This document shows, in pieces, positions 18,095 to 26,610 of a stretch of 64,000 nt of DNA. The position numbers were made by a program, and so were the translations under genes. The DNA is from PALSA-1296 sp038210275. GTDB taxonomy: Bacteria > Bacteroidota > Ignavibacteria > Palsa-1295. The DNA lies in the NCBI GenBank assembly GCA_038210275.1, contig JBBQWV010000019.1, positions 20,526 through 84,525 on the forward strand. Direction: 5' to 3'. Within the stretch, counting starts at the first letter, position 1, and the number at the start of each line of letters is the position of its first letter. The notes beneath the pieces were generated by a model. It worked only from the letters and a program-made list of their open reading frames with translations. It did no database searches and was not told the origin of the DNA.

Positions 18095-18940
18095 TTATTT
18101 CTCTCCGTAAATTATCAAAGCGCTTGAATCGATATTGACATTACCATCGGGATACTTCCGATTGATCTTTGCCATTACCTCGCCAATTATTTTTTCTTTC
18201 ATAACATCGTCAATCTTACTCAGTGCGGTAACAACAGGACCGACTGCCTCTGAAGCAAAGTGCCAATATGTTTCGGCAGTCCCGGCATGTAATACTCCAC
18301 CGACTTGAGATTCCGAGATATTCTTCAGTCCAGCTTGACTAAATAAATCAGCAATCAAGCCCGGTGCTGAGCAGCGGAACATCCCAGGAGCGCCGGGCGG
18401 TGGATGCGGCATTTCAACATTATCATTGATCACGCTGGTCGCTGCAGTAAACCAGAAATTCTTATCTGATCCAGCCCAAACTGATGTTGCTATCTTACCT
18501 CCAGGTTTTAGTACCCGCACCATCTCTTTGGCGGCAAGGAGCATATCGGGGAAAAACATAAATCCCATCCGGCAGCTAACAGCATCAAAAATATTATCAG
18601 CAAAGGGCAGATCAGAAACGTCACAGACAATCGTTTCAAAATTTGCAATGCCGCGCTTGGCAGCATTTTCCCGCGCTATTGCAAGCATTCCATCTGATAG
18701 ATCAGTGCTTATCACTTTTCCTTCTGTTAAAATCGAAGCGATCGTCAGTCCCGGCTCACCTGTTCCGGCAGCAACATCAAGGACTACCACATTTCCATTT
18801 GGTGCCAGCAGCCGGATCATCTCATCGCCCATTGGTTTTAGGAAATCCATTGCAATATCATCCCATTTTTTCCAGCCTGGAGACGATTTATTCCATGATT
18901 CTTTTTGCTGATCGCGTATTTGTTCGAGTTGAGTTTCCAT
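18095..18940 (-). CDS. Class I SAM-dependent methyltransferase (UbiE/Methyltransf_11 type)
   Basis: 281 residues. Motif I is VLDVAAGTGEPGL (about 53-65). Motif II is STDLS, followed by IVCDVSDLPFADNIFDAVSC and then VRMGFMFFPD-like segments typical of UbiE/Methyltransf_11 enzymes, and VRVLKPGGKIA as motif III. It is cytoplasmic. It starts three bases after the T9SS-cargo gene stop and precedes the 99-residue gene. The substrate is unknown. Confidence 0.85.
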   Translation of the reverse strand: METQLEQIRDQQKESWNKSSPGWKKWDDIAMDFLKPMGDEMIRLLAPNGNVVVLDVAAGTGEPGLTIASILTEGKVISTDLSDGMLAIARENAAKRGIANFETIVCDVSDLPFADNIFDAVSCRMGFMFFPDMLLAAKEMVRVLKPGGKIATSVWAGSDKNFWFTAATSVINDNVEMPHPPPGAPGMFRCSAPGLIADLFSQAGLKNISESQVGGVLHAGTAETYWHFASEAVGPVVTALSKIDDVMKEKIIGEVMAKINRKYPDGNVNIDSSALIIYGEK

Positions 18941-18943
18941 AAA

Positions 18944-21064
18944 TTATTTCAGAATATTGATTTTCTGTGATTTGCTTACTCCAGCGGCAGTCAACGTCAC
19001 GACATACATTCCACTTGTCAGATTATCGACGCGGATCGAAAGATCATGTGTACCTGTATCTTTATCTTCATCAAGCAGCGTTATCAATTTTTCTCCAAGC
19101 ATATTCGATAACGTTATTCGAACGTGCTCACGATTTGGAATCGTATAACGAATCGTTGATGAAGTGTTGAATGGATTAGGAGTGTTTTGTTCGAGAATGA
19201 ATAACGAACTTGATTCGGGTGGTACCGAATTACTACTAATCATTTCCGAAAGTGGTCGGCGCCACACGCCTGTGCTGGTCCCAGCAAAGAGATATGTATC
19301 ACTCGCTGCAAGACTAAAGACAACATCAGTCTTCATGCCCGTATTGACTTCTACCCAACTCGTACCATTGTTGGTCGTAAGATAAACACTATCTCCTGTG
19401 GCTACAAAAAGATTTGTACCGCTTACAGCTAAGGCATTGACATAAGGGTACGTCAAACCCGTATTAACCATATTCCAACTCGTCCCATTGTTTGTAGTGA
19501 GGAAGACGCCTTTGTCAGTACCTGCGAAGAGATTTGTGCCGATAACAGCAAGGTCATAAATTGAACTGAAATTTAAGCCAGTACTGACATTAGTCCAGCT
19601 TGTCCCGGCGTTCGTTGAAAGAAAGATATAGTTTGTCTGTCCCAAATCTGACCCGGCAAAGAGGTTTGTTCCAATGATAGCTAATGTTGAGATAGTTGAA
19701 ATATTCTGGAGACCTGAACCGGTCGAAGTCCAGTTTGAGCCAATATCGGTCGAGAGAAAAACAGGCCCACCCGGACCAGGGTTATGTATCCCTGCAAAGA
19801 GGTTAGTGCCACTGAAAGCAATGGTATTCGCGAGGAAAAAATCCGGGAAGCCAGTATTTCTCGCTACCCAGCTTGTGCCGTTATTAGTCGAAAGATAAAC
19901 ACCCTGCGAAACTGCAAAGAGATTCTGACCATTCGCTTTAAGATCAGTGATAATATTGCCCAATGCCCCCTCAGTAGTGCTCGGTAAGCCAGAATTTACT
20001 TCTGCCCAACTTGTACCATTATCAGATGTAAGAAAAACGCTGCCACTTTCTGTTCCTGCGAAGAGATCTTTGCCATTGACAAGAAGCTTCGTAATAAATA
20101 CAGGTATCAATTTGTTATTTACCGGTTTCCAGTTAATCCCGCTATTTGTCGAGAGGAAAACACCTCCATTCGTCCCTGCGATGAGTTTCTCGTTTGTCGC
20201 TAAAAGAGCAAAGACAAGCGTATTCGTCAGGCCGGTATTTTCCGCAGTCCAGTTCATGCCATTATCGGTTGAAAGAAAAACGCCGCTGCCAGTCCCGGCA
20301 AATAGTTTTGAGCCGTTGAATGCAAGGGCGTGGACATTAGGATAAGTCGAGCCTGTATTGACAGGAGACCAGCTCGCGCCATTGTCTAACGAACGAAAAA
20401 GGCCGTTCACAGTCCCGGCAAAAAGATTTGCGCCGTTCGCAGCAAGGGCATAGACACTTTTCGTAGTTAAACCTGAGTTACTCCCTGACCAACTTGTGCC
20501 ATTGTCGGTGGAGTGAAAAACCCCGCCATACGTCCCGACGAAAAGATCATTACCACTGACTGCGAGTGAAAGGACAATTTTATTCGTCAATCCTGTATTA
20601 ACAGGACTCCAACTTTTACCATCGTTAGTCGAAAGAAAAACACCGCTATTGGAAGTTCCGGCAAAGAGATTCGAGCCAATCACTGCAAAGGCTTTTACAT
20701 TGGTGTTTGTCAAACCAGTATTTACCGCAGACCAGTTTGCTCCGTTATCCGGAGAGAAAAAAACACCGTCGAATTGCGTTGCGGCAAAGAGATTTATACC
20801 CTGTACAGCAAGAGCATAGATAGGACTTCGCGGTAAACCATTATTGACCTGAGACCAGCTCTGGCCGTTGTCAGTCGAGAGATTAAGACCAGTATAATCT
20901 GAACCTGCAAAAAGACTAGTGCCAATGATTGCCAAACAATTAATGGGTCCGCCATAGGACACATCGGTTTGAACCCATTGTGCCTGAACGACATTTGCCG
21001 ATTGCAAGAGCAAGCATATTATGATGCAAATCTGAACGAGCACATGTGTGATGATTTTTTTCAT
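18944..21064 (-). CDS. T9SS-secreted protein with tandem BNR/propeller repeats
   Basis: 706 residues. A signal peptide spans residues 1-29. About fourteen tandem units of roughly 45 residues follow, each with a VxALAxxGxNLFAGT segment then GVFLSTDNGxSWxxVNTGL. Such Asp-box-like repeats form beta-propellers, as in Ycf48-like and BNR proteins. The C-terminal T9SS domain starts at NTPNPFN and ends with a basic SKSQKINILK tail. The DNA repeats are also near identical, so recombination could change repeat number. Function unknown; a surface-exposed adhesive or sensing role is a guess. Confidence 0.85.
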   Translation of the reverse strand: MKKIITHVLVQICIIICLLLQSANVVQAQWVQTDVSYGGPINCLAIIGTSLFAGSDYTGLNLSTDNGQSWSQVNNGLPRSPIYALAVQGINLFAATQFDGVFFSPDNGANWSAVNTGLTNTNVKAFAVIGSNLFAGTSNSGVFLSTNDGKSWSPVNTGLTNKIVLSLAVSGNDLFVGTYGGVFHSTDNGTSWSGSNSGLTTKSVYALAANGANLFAGTVNGLFRSLDNGASWSPVNTGSTYPNVHALAFNGSKLFAGTGSGVFLSTDNGMNWTAENTGLTNTLVFALLATNEKLIAGTNGGVFLSTNSGINWKPVNNKLIPVFITKLLVNGKDLFAGTESGSVFLTSDNGTSWAEVNSGLPSTTEGALGNIITDLKANGQNLFAVSQGVYLSTNNGTSWVARNTGFPDFFLANTIAFSGTNLFAGIHNPGPGGPVFLSTDIGSNWTSTGSGLQNISTISTLAIIGTNLFAGSDLGQTNYIFLSTNAGTSWTNVSTGLNFSSIYDLAVIGTNLFAGTDKGVFLTTNNGTSWNMVNTGLTYPYVNALAVSGTNLFVATGDSVYLTTNNGTSWVEVNTGMKTDVVFSLAASDTYLFAGTSTGVWRRPLSEMISSNSVPPESSSLFILEQNTPNPFNTSSTIRYTIPNREHVRITLSNMLGEKLITLLDEDKDTGTHDLSIRVDNLTSGMYVVTLTAAGVSKSQKINILK

Positions 21065-21092
21065 GTTCGTAAGTTAAATGAAAGAAAATATA

Positions 21093-22790
21093 TTACCTCT
21101 GAACGCTGATATTCTCTGACTTAGTCCTTCCCTCAGCGGTCAACGTCACAACATAAATTCCATTTGCCAGGCTTCTAATATCCACTTTAAACTCTGGACC
21201 GGCAGCGTTTGAGTGAAGAACTTCTTTACCAGTTATATCAACTATTTTCAGCTCCACGTTTTTACCTTCTGCCTGTTGCCAGGAAATAGCAACTGACTGA
21301 TTTGCCGGATCAGGATAAATTGAGAAAGTATTGTCAGCGCTTTTTAATTCACTCACACCGACTTTGGAGCATAGGCTATCTCCTATAGCTGTTGTAGGAA
21401 ATCCATACTTAGCTGTGAGATAATCAGTGCCGTTTACGCTTTGACTGTTGCCAGTAATAAAAATCTCGCCTGCGGCATTCACCACCATCCCTGACGAATA
21501 ATCATTTTGATTGCTTGGTCCGTTTGTCCGGTACTCCCCGATCAAACTTCCCGATGAATCATATTTCAAGACAAGACAGTCGGAATTGTTGCCGTCGGTT
21601 GAATTGGCATTAATATAAATATTTGCCTGAGCATCAATACGAATTGGGCTGCCGGCAAGGTAATTATTAAAGGTATTGCTGTAAATTTTTGCCCAGATTT
21701 CATTTCCCTTAGGGTCATACTTGATTAATTCGATATTTGATACCACACCGTTCTTAAATGGTTGACCTACGATATAGGCATTCCCAAAGTCATCAGCTAC
21801 GATGGATATTCCTTCACTATTCCAAGCTGCATTACCCCGCTCTTTCATATACAGGATATTTCCGGCTGAATCAAGTTTGGCAGTGAGGTAGCTTTTCTTT
21901 GCATTTGCCGCGGTATCCGCCGTCCAGCCTGTGATGAAAATATCTTCATTTTTGCCGACAAAAAGGCTAACCGGAAAATCCTGTTTTGTTGGTCGCGATA
22001 TTCTTTTTAAGAATTCTCTTCTTCCGCTCGTATCATGTTTCTCAAGACCAAAATCTATAGCTGTAGAATTAGGAGTAGACCCATGGGAGGTTTCAGGTAT
22101 TGAATCCTGTGCAAGATTAGTAATGGAGTAGATAGTCTTATTACTAACAATCACCATGTCATTAAGCGCATCTGTCGTATTATAAAAACGGTCAATGGTA
22201 AAAATTCGACCTGTTCTCATTTCAGTTACGTAGTGTCCGTTACTATCAAATTTTATTATGTTTGCCTCTTGAAAATTTCTGAAATTATTATAGCATAGAG
22301 TGCACTCCGAAGTTGCACCGACGAATATATTTCCACCCCCATCTACTGCAATTCTATATGAAAGATTAAGAGTATTAAGAACCGAATTGGGATAAACTGC
22401 ATCCCAGACTAATTTACCTGAGCAGTTGTATTTAAGCACATGAATTTTCTCAGCAGTATCAACTAAATTTACTGAGATAAAAATATTCCCGCTTGCATCG
22501 GTTGTAATATCCGTGGGGTCGCAAGTAAACGAAGAGACATACTTCACCTGCCATAAAGCATTTCCGGAAGGATCATACTTTATGGTTTGTATTTGATTTA
22601 TTTTTTTTGTGCTATCATAGGCAGTTCCTGTAACAATCACACAGCCAGCGCTATTAAGCGTCAGAGCAGTCGGAGTATTACCTTGCAGCGAAGGGTCACT
22701 ATAGGTTTTCACCCATTGCCTGCCGAATTGGGCAGATGCTGAACCTGATATCAAAAACGCTAAACCGATGAGAAGCAGATATTTTTTCAT
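21093..22790 (-). CDS. T9SS-secreted SBBP/NHL-like beta-propeller protein
   Basis: 565 residues. The signal peptide ends at about residue 21 (GSASAQF). Repeated segments of the type IKYDPSGNALWxxKY, DASGNIFISV and DDFGNAYIVG are the SBBP-type propeller repeats found in many secreted FCB proteins. The C-terminus carries a T9SS sorting domain (SIYPDPANQS... to ...TKSENISVQR). It lies 28 bases upstream of the other T9SS gene, so the two are probably one transcript. Function unknown. Confidence 0.85.
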   Translation of the reverse strand: MKKYLLLIGLAFLISGSASAQFGRQWVKTYSDPSLQGNTPTALTLNSAGCVIVTGTAYDSTKKINQIQTIKYDPSGNALWQVKYVSSFTCDPTDITTDASGNIFISVNLVDTAEKIHVLKYNCSGKLVWDAVYPNSVLNTLNLSYRIAVDGGGNIFVGATSECTLCYNNFRNFQEANIIKFDSNGHYVTEMRTGRIFTIDRFYNTTDALNDMVIVSNKTIYSITNLAQDSIPETSHGSTPNSTAIDFGLEKHDTSGRREFLKRISRPTKQDFPVSLFVGKNEDIFITGWTADTAANAKKSYLTAKLDSAGNILYMKERGNAAWNSEGISIVADDFGNAYIVGQPFKNGVVSNIELIKYDPKGNEIWAKIYSNTFNNYLAGSPIRIDAQANIYINANSTDGNNSDCLVLKYDSSGSLIGEYRTNGPSNQNDYSSGMVVNAAGEIFITGNSQSVNGTDYLTAKYGFPTTAIGDSLCSKVGVSELKSADNTFSIYPDPANQSVAISWQQAEGKNVELKIVDITGKEVLHSNAAGPEFKVDIRSLANGIYVVTLTAEGRTKSENISVQR

Positions 22791-22809
22791 AGGTGTATTT
22801 TTTAATGTA

Positions 22810-23322
22810 CTATTTTAACCTTACTGCTTTGATAACGAACACGATCAGAAGTATAAATATAACACCGAGCAGAATGGGAAAAGCCCATATTCCAATTCCT
22901 TCCGATCTGCCATCGGCTACTTTCAGTGTCAGATAGACGATAAATGAGAAGATCAAAACGATTCCGCATTTCAGGAAGCGGATCAGCCGCGTGGCTTTTA
23001 TATAGAGTCGCTGAGCATTCTCGGCAGAAACGGTAACCGGATAATTAAAGAAATGCGGAAACAGGTTCAGTACCGTTAATCCGATAAAGATAACGCTTGC
23101 GAGGATCGGCAAAATGAAGATCGAACCTTTGCTGCCATAGCGATCGATCTCACCTGATGCAGAAAAATGAGTGGCAATAGTCTCGGGTAAATTTGAATAA
23201 TTCCAAATGATAAAAGCCCATAACGAGATCAAAGCTACCCAGCCGATGATCTCAAGAAATCTATCAAGCGGCGCAAGCACCAAAGTTATTTTCGGTCGTG
23301 GCTCCATAGCAAAGACTCTCAT
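22810..23322 (-). CDS. DUF1648-domain membrane protein
   Basis: 170 residues with four hydrophobic helices. The first external loop has the DUF1648 hallmark LPETIATHFSASGEIDRYGS (about 48-67). Related proteins (SdpI-like immunity or membrane sensor families) contain this motif. No SdpR/SdpC partner is adjacent. It is divergent from the defence locus at 23440. Confidence 0.8.
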   Translation of the reverse strand: MRVFAMEPRPKITLVLAPLDRFLEIIGWVALISLWAFIIWNYSNLPETIATHFSASGEIDRYGSKGSIFILPILASVIFIGLTVLNLFPHFFNYPVTVSAENAQRLYIKATRLIRFLKCGIVLIFSFIVYLTLKVADGRSEGIGIWAFPILLGVIFILLIVFVIKAVRLK

Positions 23323-23373
23323 ATGATAATTAATAGAGGCAAATTAAGCAAATGGAGGGAGTGAATGATTCCC

Positions 23374-23404
23374 TTGTGGAAAATGTCGATTCTCCGTATC
23401 TTTG
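23374..23404 (+). promoter_or_regulatory. Candidate Bacteroidota-type promoter for the R-M relic/TIR unit
   Basis: TATCTTTG at 23397-23404 matches the TAnnTTTG -7 element, and a TTG lies 20 bases upstream at 23374-23376, the normal -33 spacing. It is 36 bases before the ATG at 23440. Confidence 0.5.
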
Positions 23405-23439
23405 TAGATTATATTTCCTTAATTCGCAATCACTCCAGT

Positions 23440-23721
23440 ATGCCAGCACCACAGATCATTCGTGATTTAGTTGATAAATTCGACCGCAACTTCGAGACCT
23501 ATAAAAAGGCAACGAACGAAACGCAAGTGCGCCGTGAATTCATTGATACATTCTTTTCCGAACTCGGATGGGATATGGACAACACCAAAACGAAAGCAAT
23601 ACCGCAAAGCCGGACGCAACTTGAGCGGCAGATCGCGCATGCGGATAGTGAAATTGATCGGCTGGTTTATGAGTTGTATGGGTTGAGTGAGGAGGAAGTT
23701 TCTATAATTGAAAGGAAATAG
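23440..23721 (+). pseudogene. Type IIG restriction-modification relic: N-terminus fused to C-terminal tail
   Basis: A 93-codon intact frame from ATG 23440. Residues 1-50 (PAPQIIRDLVDKFDRN..., ETQVRREFIDTFFSELGWD) are the N-terminal region of large type IIG (Eco57I/LlaGI-like) restriction-methyltransferases. The last 42 residues (RTQLERQIAH... to ...RLVYELYGLSEEE) are the C-terminal tail of the same family. Everything between, including the nuclease, methylase and specificity parts (normally several hundred residues), is missing. It has no frameshift and sits 3 bases before the TIR gene, so it may still be translated as a leader peptide or mini-protein. Confidence 0.75.
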
Positions 23722-23724
23722 ACC

Positions 23725-24759
23725 ATGCCACAAAAAAATAAAGTAAATACCAAGAATGCACAACCGATAGAAGATGTAGTTGTTGTTAAGTCTAACAATC
23801 CTCTAATCTTCATAAGTCATGACACGAGAGATGCTGAACTCGCCGAAGAGTTTAGTAACCTTCTCAAGAGTGCTAGTGCGGGTGCCCTAAAATCATTTGT
23901 TTCGTCAGACAAAAAGGGGACTCGGGGAATGGAGTATGGTGTAGAATGGTATCCAGCCATTATGGATAAAATCGATGAAGCAACGGAAGTGGTCTGTTTA
24001 TTAACCCAGCGAAGTGTCGAACGCCCTTGGATTCTTTACGAAGCGGGGGTGGCAAAAGGCAAATTAGGGAAGAAAGTAATTGGTATCGCAATGGGGATTC
24101 AAAGTAAAGTTGCATTCATTGGACCATTCGCTCAATTTCAAAACAATGATGGTTCTGTCCCTGCCATTTCAAAGTTGGTTTTGGATCTTGTAAAAAAAGT
24201 ACCAGGACTTGACCCTGATCAACAACTTGTCGAACAACTTGTTCAATCTTTCCATAATAAAGCGAGTGAAATTTTAACAAAAAATCAAGAAACTAATGAT
24301 GAGATTAATACGAATGAAAATACTGTAGTCAAATTATTTGAAGAAGTTAAAATTATGTTCGAGAGGTTACCAGCCACTATTGTGCATAGGATTGATCCTA
24401 ATTCGAAACGGAATCGGAAATTACATCCGATGATGTTTGAAGAGCTTATGCATATGAGTATGAATTTTGAAGAACCTCAGATTGGTTTTCTAATGATGAT
24501 AAGCTTTATCAAAGACGATTTTCCATGGCTCTACGAAATTGCCCTTGAAACGTACAGGGGAGTTAGAGAAAACAAAACTTTAAATGAAAAGAGAAAATTA
24601 GTTTCGTCACTTGAAAGGGCTTTAGATATGTTAGAACATCCGGCATTGAGAGATTACTACGGTAAATCTAAAGAAATGTATATGATAAGCCATGAAATAG
24701 GTCATTTCTTCCATCGCTTTTTCGACAGATTTTTGCTTGATGAGAAAAACAAGAAATGA
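23725..24759 (+). CDS. TIR-domain protein with unassigned C-terminal helical domain
   Basis: 344 residues. A TIR-like domain spans about residues 26-165: strand/BB-loop LIFISHDTRDAELAEEF and the motif ERPWILYEAGVAKGK, where Glu106 fits the catalytic glutamate of TIR NAD+ hydrolases. Residues 165-225 are polar and coiled-coil-like. Residues 225-344 form a compact alpha-helical domain (LHPMMFEELMHMS..., FPWLYEIALETYRG, MYMISHEIGHFFHRFF) I cannot assign. Family knowledge: bacterial TIR proteins deplete NAD+ in anti-phage abortive infection, triggered by a fused or partner sensor. An AAAGGA ribosome site lies within the upstream relic gene, indicating coupling. The flanking R-M tail repeats suggest insertion as a cassette. 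Confidence 0.8.
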   Translation: MPQKNKVNTKNAQPIEDVVVVKSNNPLIFISHDTRDAELAEEFSNLLKSASAGALKSFVSSDKKGTRGMEYGVEWYPAIMDKIDEATEVVCLLTQRSVERPWILYEAGVAKGKLGKKVIGIAMGIQSKVAFIGPFAQFQNNDGSVPAISKLVLDLVKKVPGLDPDQQLVEQLVQSFHNKASEILTKNQETNDEINTNENTVVKLFEEVKIMFERLPATIVHRIDPNSKRNRKLHPMMFEELMHMSMNFEEPQIGFLMMISFIKDDFPWLYEIALETYRGVRENKTLNEKRKLVSSLERALDMLEHPALRDYYGKSKEMYMISHEIGHFFHRFFDRFLLDEKNKK

Positions 24760-24765
24760 GAAGAT

Positions 24766-24942
24766 GTTTCCTCCGTCAACCGTATGCTGACGTTCAACAA
24801 AGAACTACCCTCAGCCAAAACCCCTCAGAGCCGAACGCAGCTTGAGCGGCAGATCGCGCATACCGATATCGAAATAGATCGGCTGGTTTATGAGTTGTAC
24901 GGGTTGACTGAGGAGGAGATTAAGGTGGTGGAGGAGAAATGA
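24766..24942 (+). pseudogene. Second copy of the type IIG R-M 3' end
   Basis: An open stretch of 58 codons reads SSVNRMLTFNKELPSAKTP then QSRTQLERQIAHTDIEIDR and ends VYELYGLTEEE...EEK. This is the C-terminal tail of type IIG enzymes. It has no credible start and lies right after, and in frame with, the TIR stop codon (24757-24759). It shares near-identical DNA with the tails at 23590-23721 and 26394-26552. Confidence 0.75.
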
Positions 24943-25001
24943 GCCGCAAAATTAGATGGACAAAATATGGAATTTGTATGGCTAATTTATGGTTGTACTA
25001 A

Positions 25002-25454
25002 ATGCCAAACGTAATTAACACATTCTCTTTACGAAAAGACATGCCAGCAACTGCCACAGTAAACCGACTCTTCAGTACTGTTCCTAAAGACCGATTTAAG
25101 CTTTTGCAGACGAATAACAAGCCCGATGCAAAACGCATTGCAAATTCATTCTTAAATTTTGGTAATGAGGAGGTCTCTGCGGCTACGGGAATACCATTAA
25201 AATCAGTCCGATTCGACGATCGAATGCCGGATGCCCTTAGAGAACGGGCATTAGAGTGGGCTACTGCTATTAATTTGGTAGGCGAATTCTTTAAGGACGA
25301 GAATCAAACGATTCTCTGGTTCCAGACACCGAATCCGTTGCTTGGCAGTATCTCCCCAAAGGAAATGATAAAGCGAGGACGGTTTCGTAAACTGCTTCAA
25401 TTTATCCAAACCGCACTTACAGAAAATGTAAACACGGCAGGTGGCAAAGCGTAG
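25002..25454 (+). CDS. Antitoxin of Xre/MbcA/ParS-like toxin-binding type (RES partner)
   Basis: 150 residues. Residues 45-75 (DAKRIANSFLNFGNEEVSAATGIPLKSVRF) form an Xre-like helix-turn-helix region. The C-terminal half, ending in TPNPLLGSISPKEMIKRGRFRKLLQFI, carries the DUF2384 (MbcA/ParS toxin-binding) signature. Such proteins neutralise RES-domain toxins and repress their own operon. The gene overlaps the RES gene by 14 bases, the usual antitoxin-toxin order. It lies between two copies of the R-M tail repeat. Confidence 0.85.
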   Translation: MPNVINTFSLRKDMPATATVNRLFSTVPKDRFKLLQTNNKPDAKRIANSFLNFGNEEVSAATGIPLKSVRFDDRMPDALRERALEWATAINLVGEFFKDENQTILWFQTPNPLLGSISPKEMIKRGRFRKLLQFIQTALTENVNTAGGKA

Positions 25455-26388
25455 TAATGGCTTTCAGCGCAGGTTCGGACGAAAACCACCGCCACTCCGG
25501 CGGAAGACACCACCTCCAAAATTTCCAAGTTCGGTCATTCTTGAATCAGGTACATTAGCGCAGCTTAGTGCAAATAAAGATTATTCAAAAGAATTAAGCC
25601 GTTACCATTGGAATTTATACTCCGAGTTCTCCCACCAACGTGCAGTAGTTCAGGATCAACTTTTCGAATCATTGAGCAGAGGCGCAATTGGAAATTATCA
25701 ATTTGATCATTGGCAGCGGGCTGTAAAATACGCTTACAGTTACACTCCTCTTTCTACTAAAGGCAGTCTAAAATTTGGCGGTGGCCGCTTTAATATCGGT
25801 GATATTGACCCAGACCGTTTTCCGATGTTTCCGGCACTCTATCTTGCTGAAGATAAAGAAACAGCGTTGCAGGAGACACTCGGACAGCAAGAGAAGTCAG
25901 GTAAGCTTTCTGCGATGGAAGTTGCGTTGACGAATCCACAGTCGATTTCGGTTGTATCGGTTTCGGGAAGCCTTGAAACAATTCTTGATCTGACGAAAGA
26001 AGGCTCACTAACAGAATTTCTTGGAGTGATCTCAAAGTTTACCGTATCTCAGCAACTCCGGCAGGAAGCGAGGCGATTAAATCAGTTGGTTCCAAATGCT
26101 GTTCGTACCGAGGAGATATTAAAGCTAAGTCTTATGGATCCGTTATGGCGTGCCTTCCCTCAAATCGTCGATGTTCCTGCAAACTCACAGATTTTCGGGC
26201 AGTTGGTTCGCTCTGCTCAATTATGTGGTGTTCTCTATGTTTCAAAATTCAATGGAGCAAAGTGTCTTGCGATATTCCCAAAAAATTTTAATAGTACATC
26301 GTCCTTCATTCAACTTGATGATCTTGCCCCAGATCCAAAAATAGTGAATCGTGTAGATTCAAATAACTGGAATGAGATTGAAATATAA
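25441..26388 (+). CDS. RES-domain toxin (NAD+ phosphorylase/glycohydrolase family)
   Basis: 315 residues from a GTG start; the only nearby ATG (25457) is in another frame. The RES domain is seen at residues 95-160: TPLSTKGSLKFGGGRFNIG, then ALYLAEDKETALQETLG, with Arg116, Tyr134 and Glu140 as likely active-site residues. A basic Pro/Arg-rich N-terminal 30 residues precedes it, and about 110 extra C-terminal residues make it longer than usual single-domain RES toxins. Family knowledge: RES toxins destroy NAD+ by phosphorolysis or hydrolysis, arresting growth. Its antitoxin is the overlapping upstream gene. Confidence 0.85.
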   Translation: MAKRSNGFQRRFGRKPPPLRRKTPPPKFPSSVILESGTLAQLSANKDYSKELSRYHWNLYSEFSHQRAVVQDQLFESLSRGAIGNYQFDHWQRAVKYAYSYTPLSTKGSLKFGGGRFNIGDIDPDRFPMFPALYLAEDKETALQETLGQQEKSGKLSAMEVALTNPQSISVVSVSGSLETILDLTKEGSLTEFLGVISKFTVSQQLRQEARRLNQLVPNAVRTEEILKLSLMDPLWRAFPQIVDVPANSQIFGQLVRSAQLCGVLYVSKFNGAKCLAIFPKNFNSTSSFIQLDDLAPDPKIVNRVDSNNWNEIEI

Positions 26389-26393
26389 AGAAT

Positions 26394-26552
26394 CGGATGC
26401 GAACTTAAACAAAGAACTACCCTCAGCCAAAACACCTCAGAGCCGAACGCAGCTTGAGCGGCAGACCAGAGCATACCGATAGCGAGATTGATCGGCTGGT
26501 TTATGAGTTGTATGGCTTGAATGAGGAGGAAATAAAGATCGTGGAGAATTAA
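26394..26552 (+). pseudogene. Third, frameshifted copy of the type IIG R-M 3' end
   Basis: The DNA closely matches the second copy (24766-24942) but has a one-base loss before AACAAAGAAC and a one-base gain near GACCAGAGC, which break the frame. The remaining frame still ends YELYGLNEEEI...EN. It begins only a few bases after the RES stop codon. Confidence 0.75.
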
Positions 26553-26610
26553 GTCTGTCAGTCTATTTTCCATTTTTCACGCAACCCTCCAAAAATGTCC
26601 TTATATTAGT

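Noticed and set aside
18426..18911. 161-codon frame antisense to the methyltransferase
   Set aside because: It mirrors the methyltransferase coding pattern and has no start signal or domain.
18944..21064. Regularly spaced DNA repeats resembling an array
   Set aside because: They are about 130-140 bases long, in frame, and encode propeller repeats; they are not CRISPR repeats and spacers.
24757..24942. Read-through fusion of the TIR protein with the R-M tail
   Set aside because: The two are in frame, but a plain TGA separates them and a one-in-three chance explains the shared frame.
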